Assembly: GCA_033398695.1 (NCBI GenBank)
Contig: CM065805.1
Coordinates: forward strand, 72,384,762 to 72,448,761
Origin: Orobanche coerulescens
Lineage: Eukaryota > Streptophyta > Magnoliopsida > Lamiales > Orobanchaceae
DNA: 64,000 bases
Direction of reading: 5' to 3'
A program made the position numbers and the translations under genes. The notes under the pieces are model-generated. The model was not told the DNA's origin and ran no database searches. It saw nothing but the letters and a program-made list of their open reading frames with translations. Shown piece after piece: positions 53,035-64,000 of the stretch; positions within the stretch are counted from its first letter, which is position 1, and every line of letters begins with the position of its first letter.

Positions 53035-54521
53035 GCTCAAATCACGTATGTATTGTTAATGTGATAAGATGGGAGTAGTCTTCCTTTTATTCTTCCAACC
53101 ATATCTCCTCAAATCCCCTGTACCATAAAATAAGAGATTTGATATTCCATAAGTCATAAGTCTTAGACCAACCATATCAAGACTAAGACCAAGGTAAGGA
53201 GTCAAGGTGGGGGGGTGGCCTCTAGAAGGTATCGGACGAGTCTGGTTCGTTTCGGACTCCCGTGAGTCCAAACAGATAAACTCCGATTCTGTTCTGATGT
53301 ATTTATATCGATCAATTAATCTAATTAATTTAATCATATCAAATATATAATGACATAATTAATTTCTCCAAGAAATAATTATATTCATGAATTAAATTAA
53401 TCACCCGGTAATTTATTTAATTCATTAGGTCGTAAATTAATTTAGACACCCAATGTCCCAATTAATTAGATATCCAATATCTAATATTCATAATGAGAGA
53501 ATAAGCTTGATTCATTCCGTCGTCAATCCTATTGCGCGACTCGGTAGGTCCGTCTCAGTTAGCAATGGGAGGAACCAAAGAGTAGTAGCACCACCTCGCC
53601 AGCATGGCGGCCTACACTATACCCCAACTGAGAACGAATGATTGGGATCATTCAAGAACCATTCTGTCGTGAATACCAGTATACGTATAAACCCTTCTTT
53701 CAAATGTCCTGATCAAGTTATAGGGTCACGGTCAGTCAAACCCTATCTGTTACTTGACGCTATGTATGCGTTAATGCAAATCGAGATCATCGAGCTCTCG
53801 TGTATCCAATACAACTAGCTCCAATGCTTTGGCCAAAGACTTATGATCTCATCTGCCAATAACCGCATATGACATTTAACCCGCTCACTAACGGGAGAAA
53901 GAATTCTATCTTGGTATTCAGTAGGACCTGCTACGTGCCCGGCAAGATGCACGTCGAGGTTGACCCCTGCCTCCCAGTTTACAAGGTCGAACTACTATAA
54001 TGAAAATTTTGACGTCATAAGCACATCCCTACTAAATCATCAATTCGAAGGTTCACGAATACCTATCACAACCTTTTGATTTTGTCATTGACTGTCCCGG
54101 ACTGAAATCCATGTGACGAATCGAGAGTGAGTCGGTTCGAGCATACTAATCCAATTAGCATACCTATAACTTGTGCTCCCACTAACCAATAGCGTTCGAC
54201 AGGCACTCTCCATGTCAAAGAACACGTCATACAAGTCTTCACATAAACTTAACACCCAGTCAAGTTTCATTGACTTGCGAACGATTAAGTATTTGAGCTA
54301 TAAACCTTTCTAGTGCCGACCCCCTTATCCAATAAGGAGTGTAACGTTTTTGCTCTCAAATACATGGACTAGTTTCTATATGTATATTTACGAGTTAGAA
54401 ATGCAGTAACTACCAGTAAACAAAGAAACATTCATTGCCTTATATTAAGGATTTACATAATTACAAGTACATGCCCTCACTCAACATCCTCTGAGTGGCA
54501 TTCGAGGGCATACTCCTGACA
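52148..54521 (-). mobile_element. Element C3: reversed copia leader and complete LTR
   Basis: Leader 52148-52530 and LTR 52544-54521, ends TGTTGGG and CCTGACA on the plus strand. The primer site 52531-52542 has decayed (GCTCCGTTACTA). The LTR contains a long CT microsatellite (about 52988-53033). Leader and inner LTR end are the reverse complement of 54527 to about 55070, forming an inverted repeat with C2. No gag follows the leader. Confidence 0.8.
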
Positions 54522-54715
54522 GTAGCTTGGGGAATAACTCAAGAGAAGAACACCATATAATCAACGGATTACGAGGGTATGATTTCGAATCTTCATTTGT
54601 TTATTTTATATTCGTATATGCGTAGCTCGATCGATCCTCGCAGGGATTCAGATCGAATTAATTTTCATTTTACCGCTTCCACTGGGCCTTCGTTTTAGGC
54701 ACCGAATCCCAATAG

Positions 54716-54727
54716 TGGTATCAGAGC
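54716..54727 (+). other. Primer-binding site of C2
   Basis: TGGTATCAGAGC, a perfect match to plant initiator tRNA-Met, one base after the LTR end CCCAATA. Confidence 0.85.
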
Positions 54728-54989
54728 GAGGTCTTGTGATCGTATATACGATATTTAGCATTTTGAATGCTTATTTTGTGATTTAGAATCACTTTGATAA
54801 TCGTAGATATTTTATTGTTCGACGTAGTGTCGTTTTTACGTGATTTTATGTTATGGTATAAATCAGGTTTTTCTTGGAAATATGATTTATATTAATAATA
54901 TATAGATCAGGAATAACAAGATTTTAGAAATCTGCCCGAAAACGAGCTGTATCCAATCGTTGGATGATTTTCCATATAGCTGCCGAGTG

Positions 54990-55375
54990 TGGTCGAGCAC
55001 GTCAGGCCTGTGGTCGGACGCTTGCTGTATTCTGCCGAGTTAGTGCCGAGCGCATTGTTGTATCCAGCCGAGTGCTTGCTGGATCCGGCCAAGCGTTCTT
55101 TGTATCGGTAAGTGCTTGCGGATCCGGCCGATCGCGTTCTTTGTATCTGCCGAGCAATTCGTATCGACCAGTGCTTGCTGGATCCGGCCGAGCGCATTGC
55201 TGTATTCAACCGAGTGCTTGCTGGATCCGGCCGAGCACGTTGCTGTATCCTTCCGATCACTTGCTGTATCCGGCCGAGTGCTTGCTGGATCCAGCCGAGC
55301 GCTTGCTGTATCCTGCCGAGCACTTGCTGTATTCGGCCGAGTACGTGCTGTATTCTGCCGGGCGTGTACGGGCAT
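54990..55375. repeat. 21-bp minisatellite in the C2 leader
   Basis: About 15-18 imperfect copies of a 21-bp unit such as CTTGCTGGATCCGGCCGAGC. As 21 is a multiple of three, both strands show long open frames with a seven-residue repeat (LLYPAEC, LLDPAER); these are repeat artefacts. A few copies also occur in reverse in C3 (52150-52260). Confidence 0.8.
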
Positions 55376-56679
55376 GGTCGGGCCCATTTCCTGTCTGGAG
55401 CCGGTCGCATCCTGTAGGCTACCGGGAGTGGCCTGTAGGCTGCCGGGCAGGGTGCCTGGTGCTGCTTGGCAGTTTCCAGGCTGTCGGGCACTGGGTCTCA
55501 TTTTTCTGTATATTTTCAATTATTGAATTTTCCTGTATTAAAATCATTAATTTGGAATTTTTGATGAGGGAAAATTCAAAGAAAATATTTTAAGGGTACA
55601 CTACGGACGAAAATTAAATTGTCGATTATTGTTGAATTGATTAGATCAATTCTATTTATTGTTGATTATTGATTGGATCATATGTAATCTTCTCACTTTC
55701 TATTTATATAGTATCTATTGGATGAATGCTTTTGAATGGGGATCTGGTTCATAGACTTAGTTTGAATCGTTCATTTTATTCGATTGGGTTGTAAAGGCCA
55801 TTTTGAGCCTATTTATTTTACTAGAAATATTTGTATCTAGGATGCAATTTTTTCAATGTAAAATTTATATGTAATGATGAAGACCGGAGGAAGATCCGTT
55901 TCGAGAAGACGAAGATTCAAGATGAAGACTTGTAATTAGATTATAGAGTTTTTGTTTTCTAGGAATGGTCCATGAACCACATGTTGGTAGCAACTAGGTT
56001 GTGAATGGTTGTTTCATATTGTATGAATGCAACAAACGCGCTAAAATGATTAATGTGCAAAGTGTAATGTTAATCGCGAAAATTCTCCCACAACAAATTA
56101 TTAAGTTTATAAGGTTTCAAGGTTTTCCTTCTCTCCATCGAGCTTTCGGGAAATTGAAATCCAAACCGGATGTGCTATGCTTCCGAGTTATCGGGGTAGT
56201 CATTCGGGGAGGACGGATAAATTACCGGGAGCGCATTGGATGCCTTCAGTTGGAGCTAATTTTATCGCTAGAAACCTGATAGGTTGCCGGATAAGATTCA
56301 ATTGTGAAACTGATTTGCGTCGATGGTATAAACTTAACTTGTTCACGAACCATAGAAACCGCATAGGTTGAGGGGAGTGAACAAAAGGAAAAAGAAGAAC
56401 GAATCATCCATTAGATGGGTTGGTGTTGGACACCACTTTATGAAAATTAATATACTAGAAACCTGTTCGGTTGCCCTCTATTAAGATTTATAAAGAACTC
56501 GATCACCACTATGAAGTAGAGCGCCGATACTTCCGGATTTCACATGGGAGTGTGTTGTTCCGATAAAAATAGTGGGAGCTGGGTAACAAGAATAGAAAAG
56601 ACCTTAATTCAATACTCAGATCATAATATAACAAGTCACTAATTAATCTGTTATACTTAATGCAGACATAACTCTCAAT
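55376..56679 (+). other. Rest of the C2 leader
   Basis: Non-coding, AT-rich, leading to gag. The last part (56512-56679) matches 41151-41320 of C1. No gene seen. Confidence 0.55.
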
Positions 56680-58320
56680 ATGACAATGAATCCACTCGCA
56701 ATTCTATTCGAGAAGAACACCCTGATTGGACCTAACTTTATGAACTGGCTCCGAAATCTGATGATTGTCCTCAGTATGGAGGCATTGGGATACGTCTTGG
56801 AGACGGACATTCCGGCGCCTCCTGTGCGGACCAGAGCCAATCAGGAAGAGATAAAAAACAACGAAAAGTGGGTTAAGGATGACGTAAAAGTCCGTGCATA
56901 CATGATGGCTTCTATATCTAATGAGCTTCAGAGAGCTCATGAGAAAATGACTTCTGCTAGGCAGATTCTATCTCACTTAACCGAGCTTTATGGTGAGCAC
57001 AGCAGAACTACTAGATATGAGATATCCAAGCAACTGTTCGGTGCAAGGATGAAGGAAGGTGAGAAGGTTGGGGAACACATCCTCAAAATGATATCTATGA
57101 TCGAGAGATTGGAGGATCTTGATTTTAAAATGGATACTTCTCTCCAAACCGACCTTATCCTACAGTCTATTCGTGATTCCTACTCACAGTTTGTTATGAA
57201 CTTTAACTGTAATGAGATTGCATGTAATTTAGCTGGGCTAATGAACAAACTTGTGACCGCTCAGTCTCAGATTAAGACTCCACGGATGAAGGAGTCTGCT
57301 CTTGTGATTTCTTCTGGACCTCGGAGGTCTAAGAATAAAAAGAAGAAGACCAAGAAGCAAACTGGACCACAAGTTAAGGACCTTAAGTGAAAGGGCAAGG
57401 CCCCGATGGTTTCGAAGAACAAGAAGAAGAAGGATGCTTGTCTCAAGTGTGGTGAGCTGGGCCACTGGGCTAGAGACTGTCCGATTCTTCATAGCACTTC
57501 AGGTACAGAACTTTTAGTTTTGGAAACAAATTGTTCTGCTACTATTTTTTCTACTTCCTGGATACTGGATTCTGGTGCTAGTTCTCATATTTGTACCGTG
57601 AATCAGGATCTGGAACAAAGTAGGAAGCTTGGAGATGGAGAAGTTATGATCATAGTCGGAAGCGGGCATAGTGTCTAGGCGACTGACATAGGATCACTTC
57701 TCTTGGGTTTAGAATCCGGCTTTGTTTTGACTTTAGAAGATGCACTTGTTTTGCCCAAGGGGCACAACAACATTGTATCCATTCCGGTCATAGACCGAAA
57801 AGGCTTTTCATTTTTCATTGGTGATGGTTCCTGCAGAATTTATTTCAGAAATAAACTAGTGGGTACTGCTACATTGTTAAATGGATTGTATCATCTAAAT
57901 CTCAGCAACAAAGTAGTTGTGAATATTATGACTAGAAAACGTGGTAGGGATGAAACCAATCAAGTTTTGAAATGGCATCTTAGACTTGGTCATGTTAGTC
58001 ATGCCAAGGTTTACAAGATGGAAAAAGATGGACTTATGGGTCCATTGGGATCGGATCCCTTTCCTACATGTGAATCTTGCCTCAAAGGCAAAATGACTAA
58101 GTTCCCCTTTACAGGGACTTTTGAAAGAGCCGCTGATAAATTGGGGTTAATCTATACCGACATATATGGTGCTTTGGAAGCAGCACGTGACCGATATCAA
58201 TATTTCATTACATTTATAGATGATAATACTAGGTATGGTTATGTATACTTAATGAAACATAAATCTGAGGCCTTTGAGAAATTCCAGGAAATTCAAGGCC
58301 CTAGTCGAGAAACAAATTGA
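56680..58320 (+). pseudogene. gag-pol: C2 gag, protease and first part of integrase
   Basis: From ATG 56680 (MTMNPLAILFEKNTLIGPNF). Two in-frame stops, TGA at 57388-57390 and TAG at 57676-57678, interrupt a frame that otherwise follows C1 to 58320. The zinc knuckle CLKCGELGHWARDC is intact. Protease LDSGASSHIC and integrase WHLRLGHVSHAK and CESCLKGKMTKF are readable. The first catalytic integrase Asp is kept (LIYTDIYGAL). The same extra A as in C1 ends the frame at 58320. Confidence 0.8.
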
Positions 58321-59053
58321 TAATCATATCAAAGCACTTCGGTCGGACCGAGGTGGCGAGTATATGAGTATGGAGTTTGACGAGTTCCTTAAGGAACATG
58401 GAATAGTTTCACAACTAACACCTCCAGGTACTCCTCAGTTAAATGGTATGTCAGAAAGAAGGAACCGGACTTTGTTGAACATGGTCTGTTCCATGCTGAG
58501 CTATACTGACTTACCGATTTACCTGTGGGGGTATGCACTCCTAACTGCCGCTTACATCTTGAACAGATGTCCTTCCAAATTCATTCCTAAAACTCTACAT
58601 GAGATGTGGGAGGGCACGAAACCAAGTCTTAATCACATTAGGATTTGGGGATGTCCCGCCTATGTCAAGAAGACTAAGGTGGACAAAATGGAAGCGAGGT
58701 CCATGAGGAGACATTTCATTGGATTCCCATCTGATGTGATGGGTTATCTATTATACATACCCAAAGATCGAAAGATCGTTGTTGCTTTGCATGCACACTT
58801 CCTAGAAAATGAGTTCATTCAGGAAGGCGGAGCAGGTAGAAATATTTCTTTGGAAGAATACAATGAAACTCCTCAAGGGACACCTATGCAAGAAATTGGA
58901 ACCGAACCTTCTGTAACACAAGTACAAACACCTCGTAGATCTAGTAGGGTGTCTCAATTACCTGAGAGGTATAGTTTTATGCACTTGGAGGAACTGGGTT
59001 TCTACGAGGTTCCAGGTGATAAACAAGAGACCGACCCGCAACCAATGACCTAG
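58274..59053 (+). CDS. pol: C2 integrase, second part
   Basis: Overlaps the previous frame after the shared +1 shift. ALRSDRGGEYMSMEF and PQLNGMSERRNRTLLNMV carry the remaining catalytic residues; IRIWGCPAYVKK and RRSSRVSQLPERYSF follow. It stops at TAG 59051-59053, part of the LINE target site. Confidence 0.75.
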   Translation: MRNSRKFKALVEKQIDNHIKALRSDRGGEYMSMEFDEFLKEHGIVSQLTPPGTPQLNGMSERRNRTLLNMVCSMLSYTDLPIYLWGYALLTAAYILNRCPSKFIPKTLHEMWEGTKPSLNHIRIWGCPAYVKKTKVDKMEARSMRRHFIGFPSDVMGYLLYIPKDRKIVVALHAHFLENEFIQEGGAGRNISLEEYNETPQGTPMQEIGTEPSVTQVQTPRRSSRVSQLPERYSFMHLEELGFYEVPGDKQETDPQPMT

Positions 59054-59055
59054 CA

Positions 59056-60251
59056 TCATTCCGTTGAGGCTCCAGAATCAGGCGCTGATGGCTCGTCATA
59101 TCTGGGCTCTTATCACGGGCTCTAATCGCTCTGTCTGGGTTAATTGGGTTCGGACTTTTAGGTTGCAGCAGTGTTCCTTCTGGGACCTTAGTGTTTCTCC
59201 AGCTTCATCTTGGTATTGGCGTCAGCTTCTGAAACTGCGTCCCCTTGTTATGGGAGCATTTCAGTATTCCATTGGAGATGGCTCATCCTTCTTCTTGTGG
59301 TCGGACCCCTGGCATTCTATGGGTGTGATTAGGCATTCTGTTCCTAGAGCTCCTCTGTGGTCCGGCATCGACGTGGGTGCTAGGCTTGATTCGGTTATTG
59401 TTGAGGGTTCTTGGGAGTGGCCGGTGGTGGATAGGCCCGAGCTTTTGCATTTCTTCGCTTTGCCACATATTCATGGGGGTCGGATCGCGTTTATGGAGAC
59501 CGCTTAGTTCGGGATTTTTTCATCCTCTTCGCTCTTCGGTTCCTCGAGGTTATTCGCCCCCTGTTCCTTGGGCTCCGCTCTTGCACGGACGGGAAAGATC
59601 CCGAGACACTCTTTCATCCTCTCGGTTGGCTATTCAGAGCGGTTATCGACTATGGATAAGCCTTGGCTTCAAAGATATTGATGGGATTTGTGTCCTTTGT
59701 GGTATGGCGGTAGAGACGCACTCCCACCTATTCTTTCAGTGCCCTTATTCTAGGAGGTGTATTTCTATTGCTAGGAGGGCCGTCCGCTTTCGTTGGCCCC
59801 ACTCGGTGTGGAGCTCGGGGGTATTGTGGGCTGATAGGAGGTGGAGAGGTAAGCACGTGGTCAACGTGGCTTACCGTATTCTTCTTCTTTGCGTTGGTCT
59901 ATTTGATTTGGCGGGAGAGGAACGAGAGGAGGTTTGGCGAGCCGTCGAGATCCTCACTCGGTTACTTTCCAGGGGATAGGTCTTGTTCGTGATATTATCT
60001 CTTCTAGATGGCCCGCTCGTTCTCTATCTACTGTGGCTCTTCGTCGTATTTGGAGGATAGTTTGGTAGTTCCTCTTTTGTTTGTATCTTTCTAGGCTTTG
60101 TAGCTTTGGTAGCCATTTGTTCGTAGGCTTTGTTTCCTACTTTTGCTCTTTACGTTGTTTGGTGCACCATTCTATATGTTTGTCGGGTATTGGCCAGCCT
60201 TTCTTGGCCACTCTTATTTTATTTATGCAATTGACTTTTCCCAAAAAAAAA
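59056..60251 (+). mobile_element. 5'-truncated LINE (L1-type) insertion in C2
   Basis: Bounded by a perfect 15-bp target duplication ACCAATGACCTAGCA (59041-59055 and 60252-60266), preceded on the right by an A-tract. Only the last 1.2 kb of a LINE is present, as usual for aborted target-primed reverse transcription. The matching C1 site is empty, so this insertion postdates the split of C1 and C2. Confidence 0.9.
59064..59979 (+). pseudogene. LINE ORF2 C-terminal fragment (RT-associated zinc-binding domain)
   Basis: The first frame (59064-59507) reads FQYSIGDGSSFFLWSDPWHS, the typical segment between RT and zinc-binding domain in plant LINEs. After a frameshift near 59490, about 59500-59979 holds the zf-RVT-like segment (GICVLCGMAVETHSHLFFQC) with its Cys-His set, and LIWRERNERRF in a third frame near 59910. 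It lacks endonuclease and RT. Confidence 0.8.
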
Positions 60252-60266
60252 AACCAATGACCTAGC

Positions 60267-61377
60267 AATGGTGGGTGTAGACTCCATGAAATAGACTGTA
60301 GCAGTCTTCATGTAGTTGGGACCTTCGTTTTGACGAGGCAGACAAAGAGTTTAACTTCATGCAAAACAAAGAGGAACCTTGTGTATACAAGAGGGTTAGT
60401 GGGAGCTAGATCGCATTCTTAGTACTATGTGTAGATGATATTCTACTAATAGGAAATAATGTGGGAATGCTCAGTTCTGTGAAAGCTTGGCTTTCGAGTA
60501 ATTTCTCCATGAAAGACTTGGGATAAGAAATCTATATTCTTGGGATTTGACTCTACTGGAATAGATTGAAGAGAATGATAAGTTTTTTCCCAAGCCCTCG
60601 ATATATATAAAGTCTTAAAGCGATTTAAGATGGATCATTCTAAAAGAGGGTTCCTATCGATGCGACATGGAATAAAACTCACCTTGAAGAGTGAGGAAAC
60701 AATGAAAGGAAATGAGTAATACACCATATGCTTCGGAAATGGGTAGTCTAATATATACTTTATTCTGTACGAGACCTAACATTGCGCATGCTGGGAGCAT
60801 GGTAAGTAGGTTTCGGGCTAACCCAGTTCGGGAACATTAGACCGCCGTAAAGAATGTTCTCAAGTACTTTAGAAGGACTAGAGATCTGGTTCTTATATAT
60901 GGTGGTGGAGAACTGAATGTCATTGGATTCACTGTATTGGACTTCCAAGGACAGAAAGACGATTCTATGTCTACTTTTGGCTACATTTACTCTTAATGGA
61001 GGAGCAGTATCTTGGCATAGTACCACTGCTAATTCCACCTGTTAGGCTGAGCATAAAGCGGCCTCGGGGGCCTCCAAAGGACGGACTTAGAAGTTACTGG
61101 GTAAACTTCACATGACACCTTGTGCTGCGCTGCCATAGCGGTAGTACATGCCTAGGAGCCGAGGTTTCATAATAGTACCAAACATATTGAGAGAGAGAGT
61201 ATCATCTCGTGAGAGAATTTGTTCGCAAAGAAATACATTTTGCTGCATAGAGTAGAGTCAGCCGACTACGTCGCTGATCCACTGACCAAGACACTTTCTC
61301 AGATTAGTTTAGAGCGTTATTTAGAGAACATGGGTATTAGATACCATAGTGTGTGGCATTGAGTGCAAGTGGGAGAT
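60267..61377 (+). pseudogene. pol: C2 reverse transcriptase remnant and RNase H
   Basis: Continues C2 after the LINE. The same RT deletion as in C1 (junction near 60305), then EEPCVYKRVSGS, LCVDDILLIGNNVGMLS and RNase H pieces to ADYVADPLTK near 61265-61300. Full of stops. It ends with the copia polypurine tract GCAAGTGGGAGAT just before the LTR. Confidence 0.75.
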
Positions 61378-61705
61378 TGTTGGGAGTATGCCCTCGAATG
61401 CCACTCAGAGGATATTGAGTGAGGGCATTGTACTTGTAATTATGTAAATTATTGATATAAGGCAATGGATGTTTCTTTATTTACTAGTAGTTACTGGCAT
61501 TCCTAACTCGTAAATATATATAGAAACTAGTCCGTGTATTTGAGAGCAAAATGTTCCACTCCTTATTGGATAAGGGGGTCGGCACTGGAAAGGTTTATAG
61601 CTCAAATACTTAATCGTTCGCAAGTCGATGAAACTTGAGTGGGCGTTAAGTTTATGTGAAGACTTGTATGATGTGTTCTTTGACATGGAGAGTGCCTGTC
61701 GGTCT
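61378..61705 (+). repeat. C2 3' LTR, truncated
   Basis: TGTTGGGAGTATGCCC up to GTGCCTGTCGG. The reversed C3 LTR shows how it should continue (about 1.6 kb more). It is cut by G4 sequence. Confidence 0.8.
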
Positions 61706-64000
61706 TGAGGAACTATGCACGGTCGCGGAGTTCGATGGACCGACCTCCGCAACCATGTCTTGTGCGCGAGCGACATTCCACCTATAGGTTTGTCTCGCGA
61801 CTCACTTTATTGTGAGGGTCCTCCGTAGGCTATGCCCGCCTCATATTTAAACGAAGGGTGAACGGTCTCGGTCTGGAGGAGTCCTTGCACGGGGCATCGT
61901 CGGATTAATCGAGTCCACGACCGCCACTTGCTAGCACTTTTCTACCTCGGATCGTCATGTTAGATGGCGATCCTCGACGGTATACGTTGTGACGGGGGTA
62001 GGGACGTGTCGCATTGTCTGGGCCCATCATGTTAGATGATGGACCTTTGAGGGCGGGCGAGCGTGTCCACGGATCTCTTTGGAGGGTCCTTCGACTACGC
62101 TCGCCTCGTATTTAAACGAAGGGCGAGTCATCGCAGCCCAAAGGAACCTTGCATAGATGAAGCTGTCAGTTCCATCGACCTCCAGGACCATGGCTGCACT
62201 CTTCTACCTCGAATCATCATGTTAGATGTCAATCCTCGACGGTATATGTTGTGCTGAGGGAGACGATCTCGTGCCTAGGTCCATCATGTTAGATGATGAA
62301 CCTTAGAGGGCGAGCGAGTCCTCCATTTTTGGAGATGTTGCTTGGGCAGTAGCCTTTCATTCGACATGGTGGAAACTGGGGAAAGACCTCCGAAGTTTCC
62401 ACCTCTTGATTGAAGCATAAAGATCTAGCCGCCGGGCTCGATCGGGGGAATCGACTAGTAGGAGTCTTCTGGCTCGCCGTGCTTGATTCTGGCGATCGGG
62501 TTGGAATATTGATGATCGTCATTTGGTCGCCGATCGCGACCCTTGATCCATTTCGCCCGGGGCTCTGGCTAATTGACTAGACTGTCCAGTTTGCCCTCCT
62601 CGAACAATCTCCACAGTTGTCTGACGTGGTCGCGGCATTGTCGGTGTTGTGGCCGGGACACTTGTGGTAAGCACCAAAATTTGTTGCGGTCCAGATGACC
62701 ATGGTCCCTTACCGCCTTCGGCTTGCTTAGACGCTTGCGACCTTGGATGGCCTAGAAAATATTGGCCGGAGATAGATTGAGGTTGTGGTGGAGATGGGCT
62801 TCCACACCCTCGGAGGTCCTGAAATCACCGGGTGGCTTTGCGACCGCCTTGTTGGACTTGGCGATCGACGTCTCTGCCCCCTCGCCTTGGCGAAGGGCGA
62901 GCAACCTTCGCCTAGCTAAAAAGTCTGCGGCCTCGGCGCAGAAGATCGTGTAGGTCGGGGGATGTCCAGGACCGAGTAGAGGGCGATCTCGTCGCTTACG
63001 GGCTCGCCGTTTAGGATTGTCTCATCCACCCGGTCGATGTAGTCTTCGTCGGACTCATCTTCCCCCTGCCTGATTTTCATCATGCGGTGGGGACCTTCTG
63101 GTTGAGCGACCTTGGCGGCGAAGTACGATGTGAAGTCGCTCGCCAGTTGCTCAAAGGAACTGATAGATCGCGGCGGCAATGAGATGTACCACCTATGGGC
63201 TAGATTGCCCAGTGTTAACGGGAACATTCAGCACTTAGTCGCATCTGATGCCCCGCATCTGGTCATGTAGATCCAGAACTTGCTCATGTGAGTCTCGGGG
63301 TCCGATCTCCCCTCGTACAAAGGTGTTTGAGAAGGAGCGATCCTTGGCTGCATAGGGGCAATTTCGATCTGGACCGCGAGCGACACACTCAGCCCGACGA
63401 TCTTTCTCTTGGCGCCTGCCCCAGTTTCTAGGAGCGCCTTCATGCCATCGAGCTGGCGTTGCATTGCGGCTATTGTCGTATCTTGTTCGCTCATGGTTTG
63501 GCTCTCGGAGTGGGAGCCGAGGCGATCGTGCACCGATCTCCTGGCTCCGAGGTAGGCGATGAGGTCGTCGCCGCCGATCTTGGTTCTTCGGCGAGGGGGA
63601 GCCAAGTGGCCGACCTGCCTTTTGGGAGTTGGGTACGCCGAACTCCTGGTGACGGATTCGGGCTCCGTCGTCTCATGGCTAGGGCCAGAATGCCCTGGTC
63701 GCCATGATGGGTCGCTTCCTAGGCGGCTGAAAACGGAACCGTCCCGCCTCGCGAGTGCTTCTTCTCGTGAATCGGGGCTTCCTGACGATTGCTCGACAAG
63801 TAACCCCTTGAGCTTCTGTTTGCCCGCGTGGCAGATGGCTGAGGAGGTTATAGCGGGTGCTTCGCATGCTCTCCGTCGCTCCCGTAGGATGGCCATGGCC
63901 TCCTTGATTTGTCTCGCGCCGCCGCGGCTACCCTCCGCCGGAGGTTGGGCCTCGAATTGAGCCGGAATAAGACATCTACTGGATCGGAGAGTGGGTCTCT
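61706..64000 (-). mobile_element. Element G4: reversed Tat-like element fragment
   Basis: Minus strand: gag at 63896-62916, a knuckle-like region (FWCLPQVSRPQHRQC) near 62690-62600, then non-coding repeats similar to the G2 3' region, including two copies of a unit of about 260 bp (ATCATGTTAGATG and CGACGGTATA motifs at about 61955 and 62217). It lacks an LTR at 61706, where it joins the cut C2 LTR. The rest lies beyond the window. Confidence 0.75.
62916..63896 (-). pseudogene. gag: G4 gag
   Basis: Minus-strand frame from beyond 63896 to 62916, broken once by TGA at 63228-63230. G2 has CGA (Arg) there. N-terminal part Ser/Arg-rich with IAAMQRQLDGMKALLETGAG (coiled-coil-like), then TPLYEGRSDPETHMSKFWIY and, after the stop, LGNLAHRWYISLPPRSISSF and YIDRVDETILNGEPVSDE. 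It gives the clearest view of this family's capsid region. It packages element RNA in intact relatives. Confidence 0.75.

Larger units (their letters stand above)
54527..61705 (+). mobile_element. Element C2: Ty1/copia retrotransposon with truncated LTRs and a LINE insertion
   Basis: Contains the last about 190 bp of a 5' LTR (to 54714), a perfect initiator tRNA-Met primer site, a long leader, gag-protease-integrase, the same RT deletion as C1, RNase H pieces and a partial 3' LTR (61378-61705). A LINE tail is inserted at 59056-60251. It closely resembles C1 in gag-pol. Confidence 0.85.

Noticed and set aside
54907..55593. Long overlapping frames on both strands
   Set aside because: They track the 21-bp minisatellite in the copia leader, with a seven-residue repeat on either strand.

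Overview
This window is plant nuclear DNA, most likely from a eudicot, and consists almost entirely of transposable elements and satellite DNA. I recognise no host gene, tRNA gene, rRNA gene or CRISPR array. The plant assignment rests on Ty3/gypsy chromovirus-like and Tat-like elements, Ty1/copia elements primed by initiator tRNA-Met, a SIRE-like copia fragment, a LINE tail, and a tandem satellite with a higher-order period of about 1.3 kb. A satellite array invaded by a CRM-like chromovirus suggests a pericentromeric or centromeric setting. That is inference.

Layout, with names used below. 1-2847: 3' part of gypsy element G1, carrying an antisense gene with its own TATA box and an intron, then its 3' LTR. 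2848-4225 and 10305-15115: satellite array. 4226-10299: CRM-like element CR1 inside the array, with a perfect TGGGA target duplication. 15789-17835: decayed Tekay/Del-like LTR and integrase (T1). 17836-19160: dispersed repeat D1. 19468-23647: SIRE-like copia remnant S1 (minus). 24632-37818: copia element C0 (minus) with both LTRs, split by non-autonomous CRM-like element CR2 (28073-31873, perfect CTATC target duplication). 37819-39772: Tekay-like LTR, primer site and leader (T2). 39773-41150: D2, a second copy of D1. 41151-44783 plus 51885-52147: copia C1. C1 is split by gypsy element G2 (44784-49489), which lacks pol, and by an inverted, partial element G3 (49490-51884). 52148-54521: reversed copia leader and LTR (C3). 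54527-61705: copia C2, itself carrying a 5'-truncated LINE (59056-60251). 61706-64000: reversed Tat-like gag region G4.

Nothing here works as a pathway. Most coding regions are broken by stops and frameshifts. The long open frames are the CR2 ORF, CR1 gag and integrase, C1 gag-protease-integrase, and parts of the gypsy gag genes. The observations most worth following are: a 38-bp copy of the 3' half of tRNA-Asn at the G2/G3 junction; the antisense spliced gene shared by G1 and G3; CR2, which has two different LTRs inside one perfect target duplication; and six covarying hairpins in the CR2 3' LTR.
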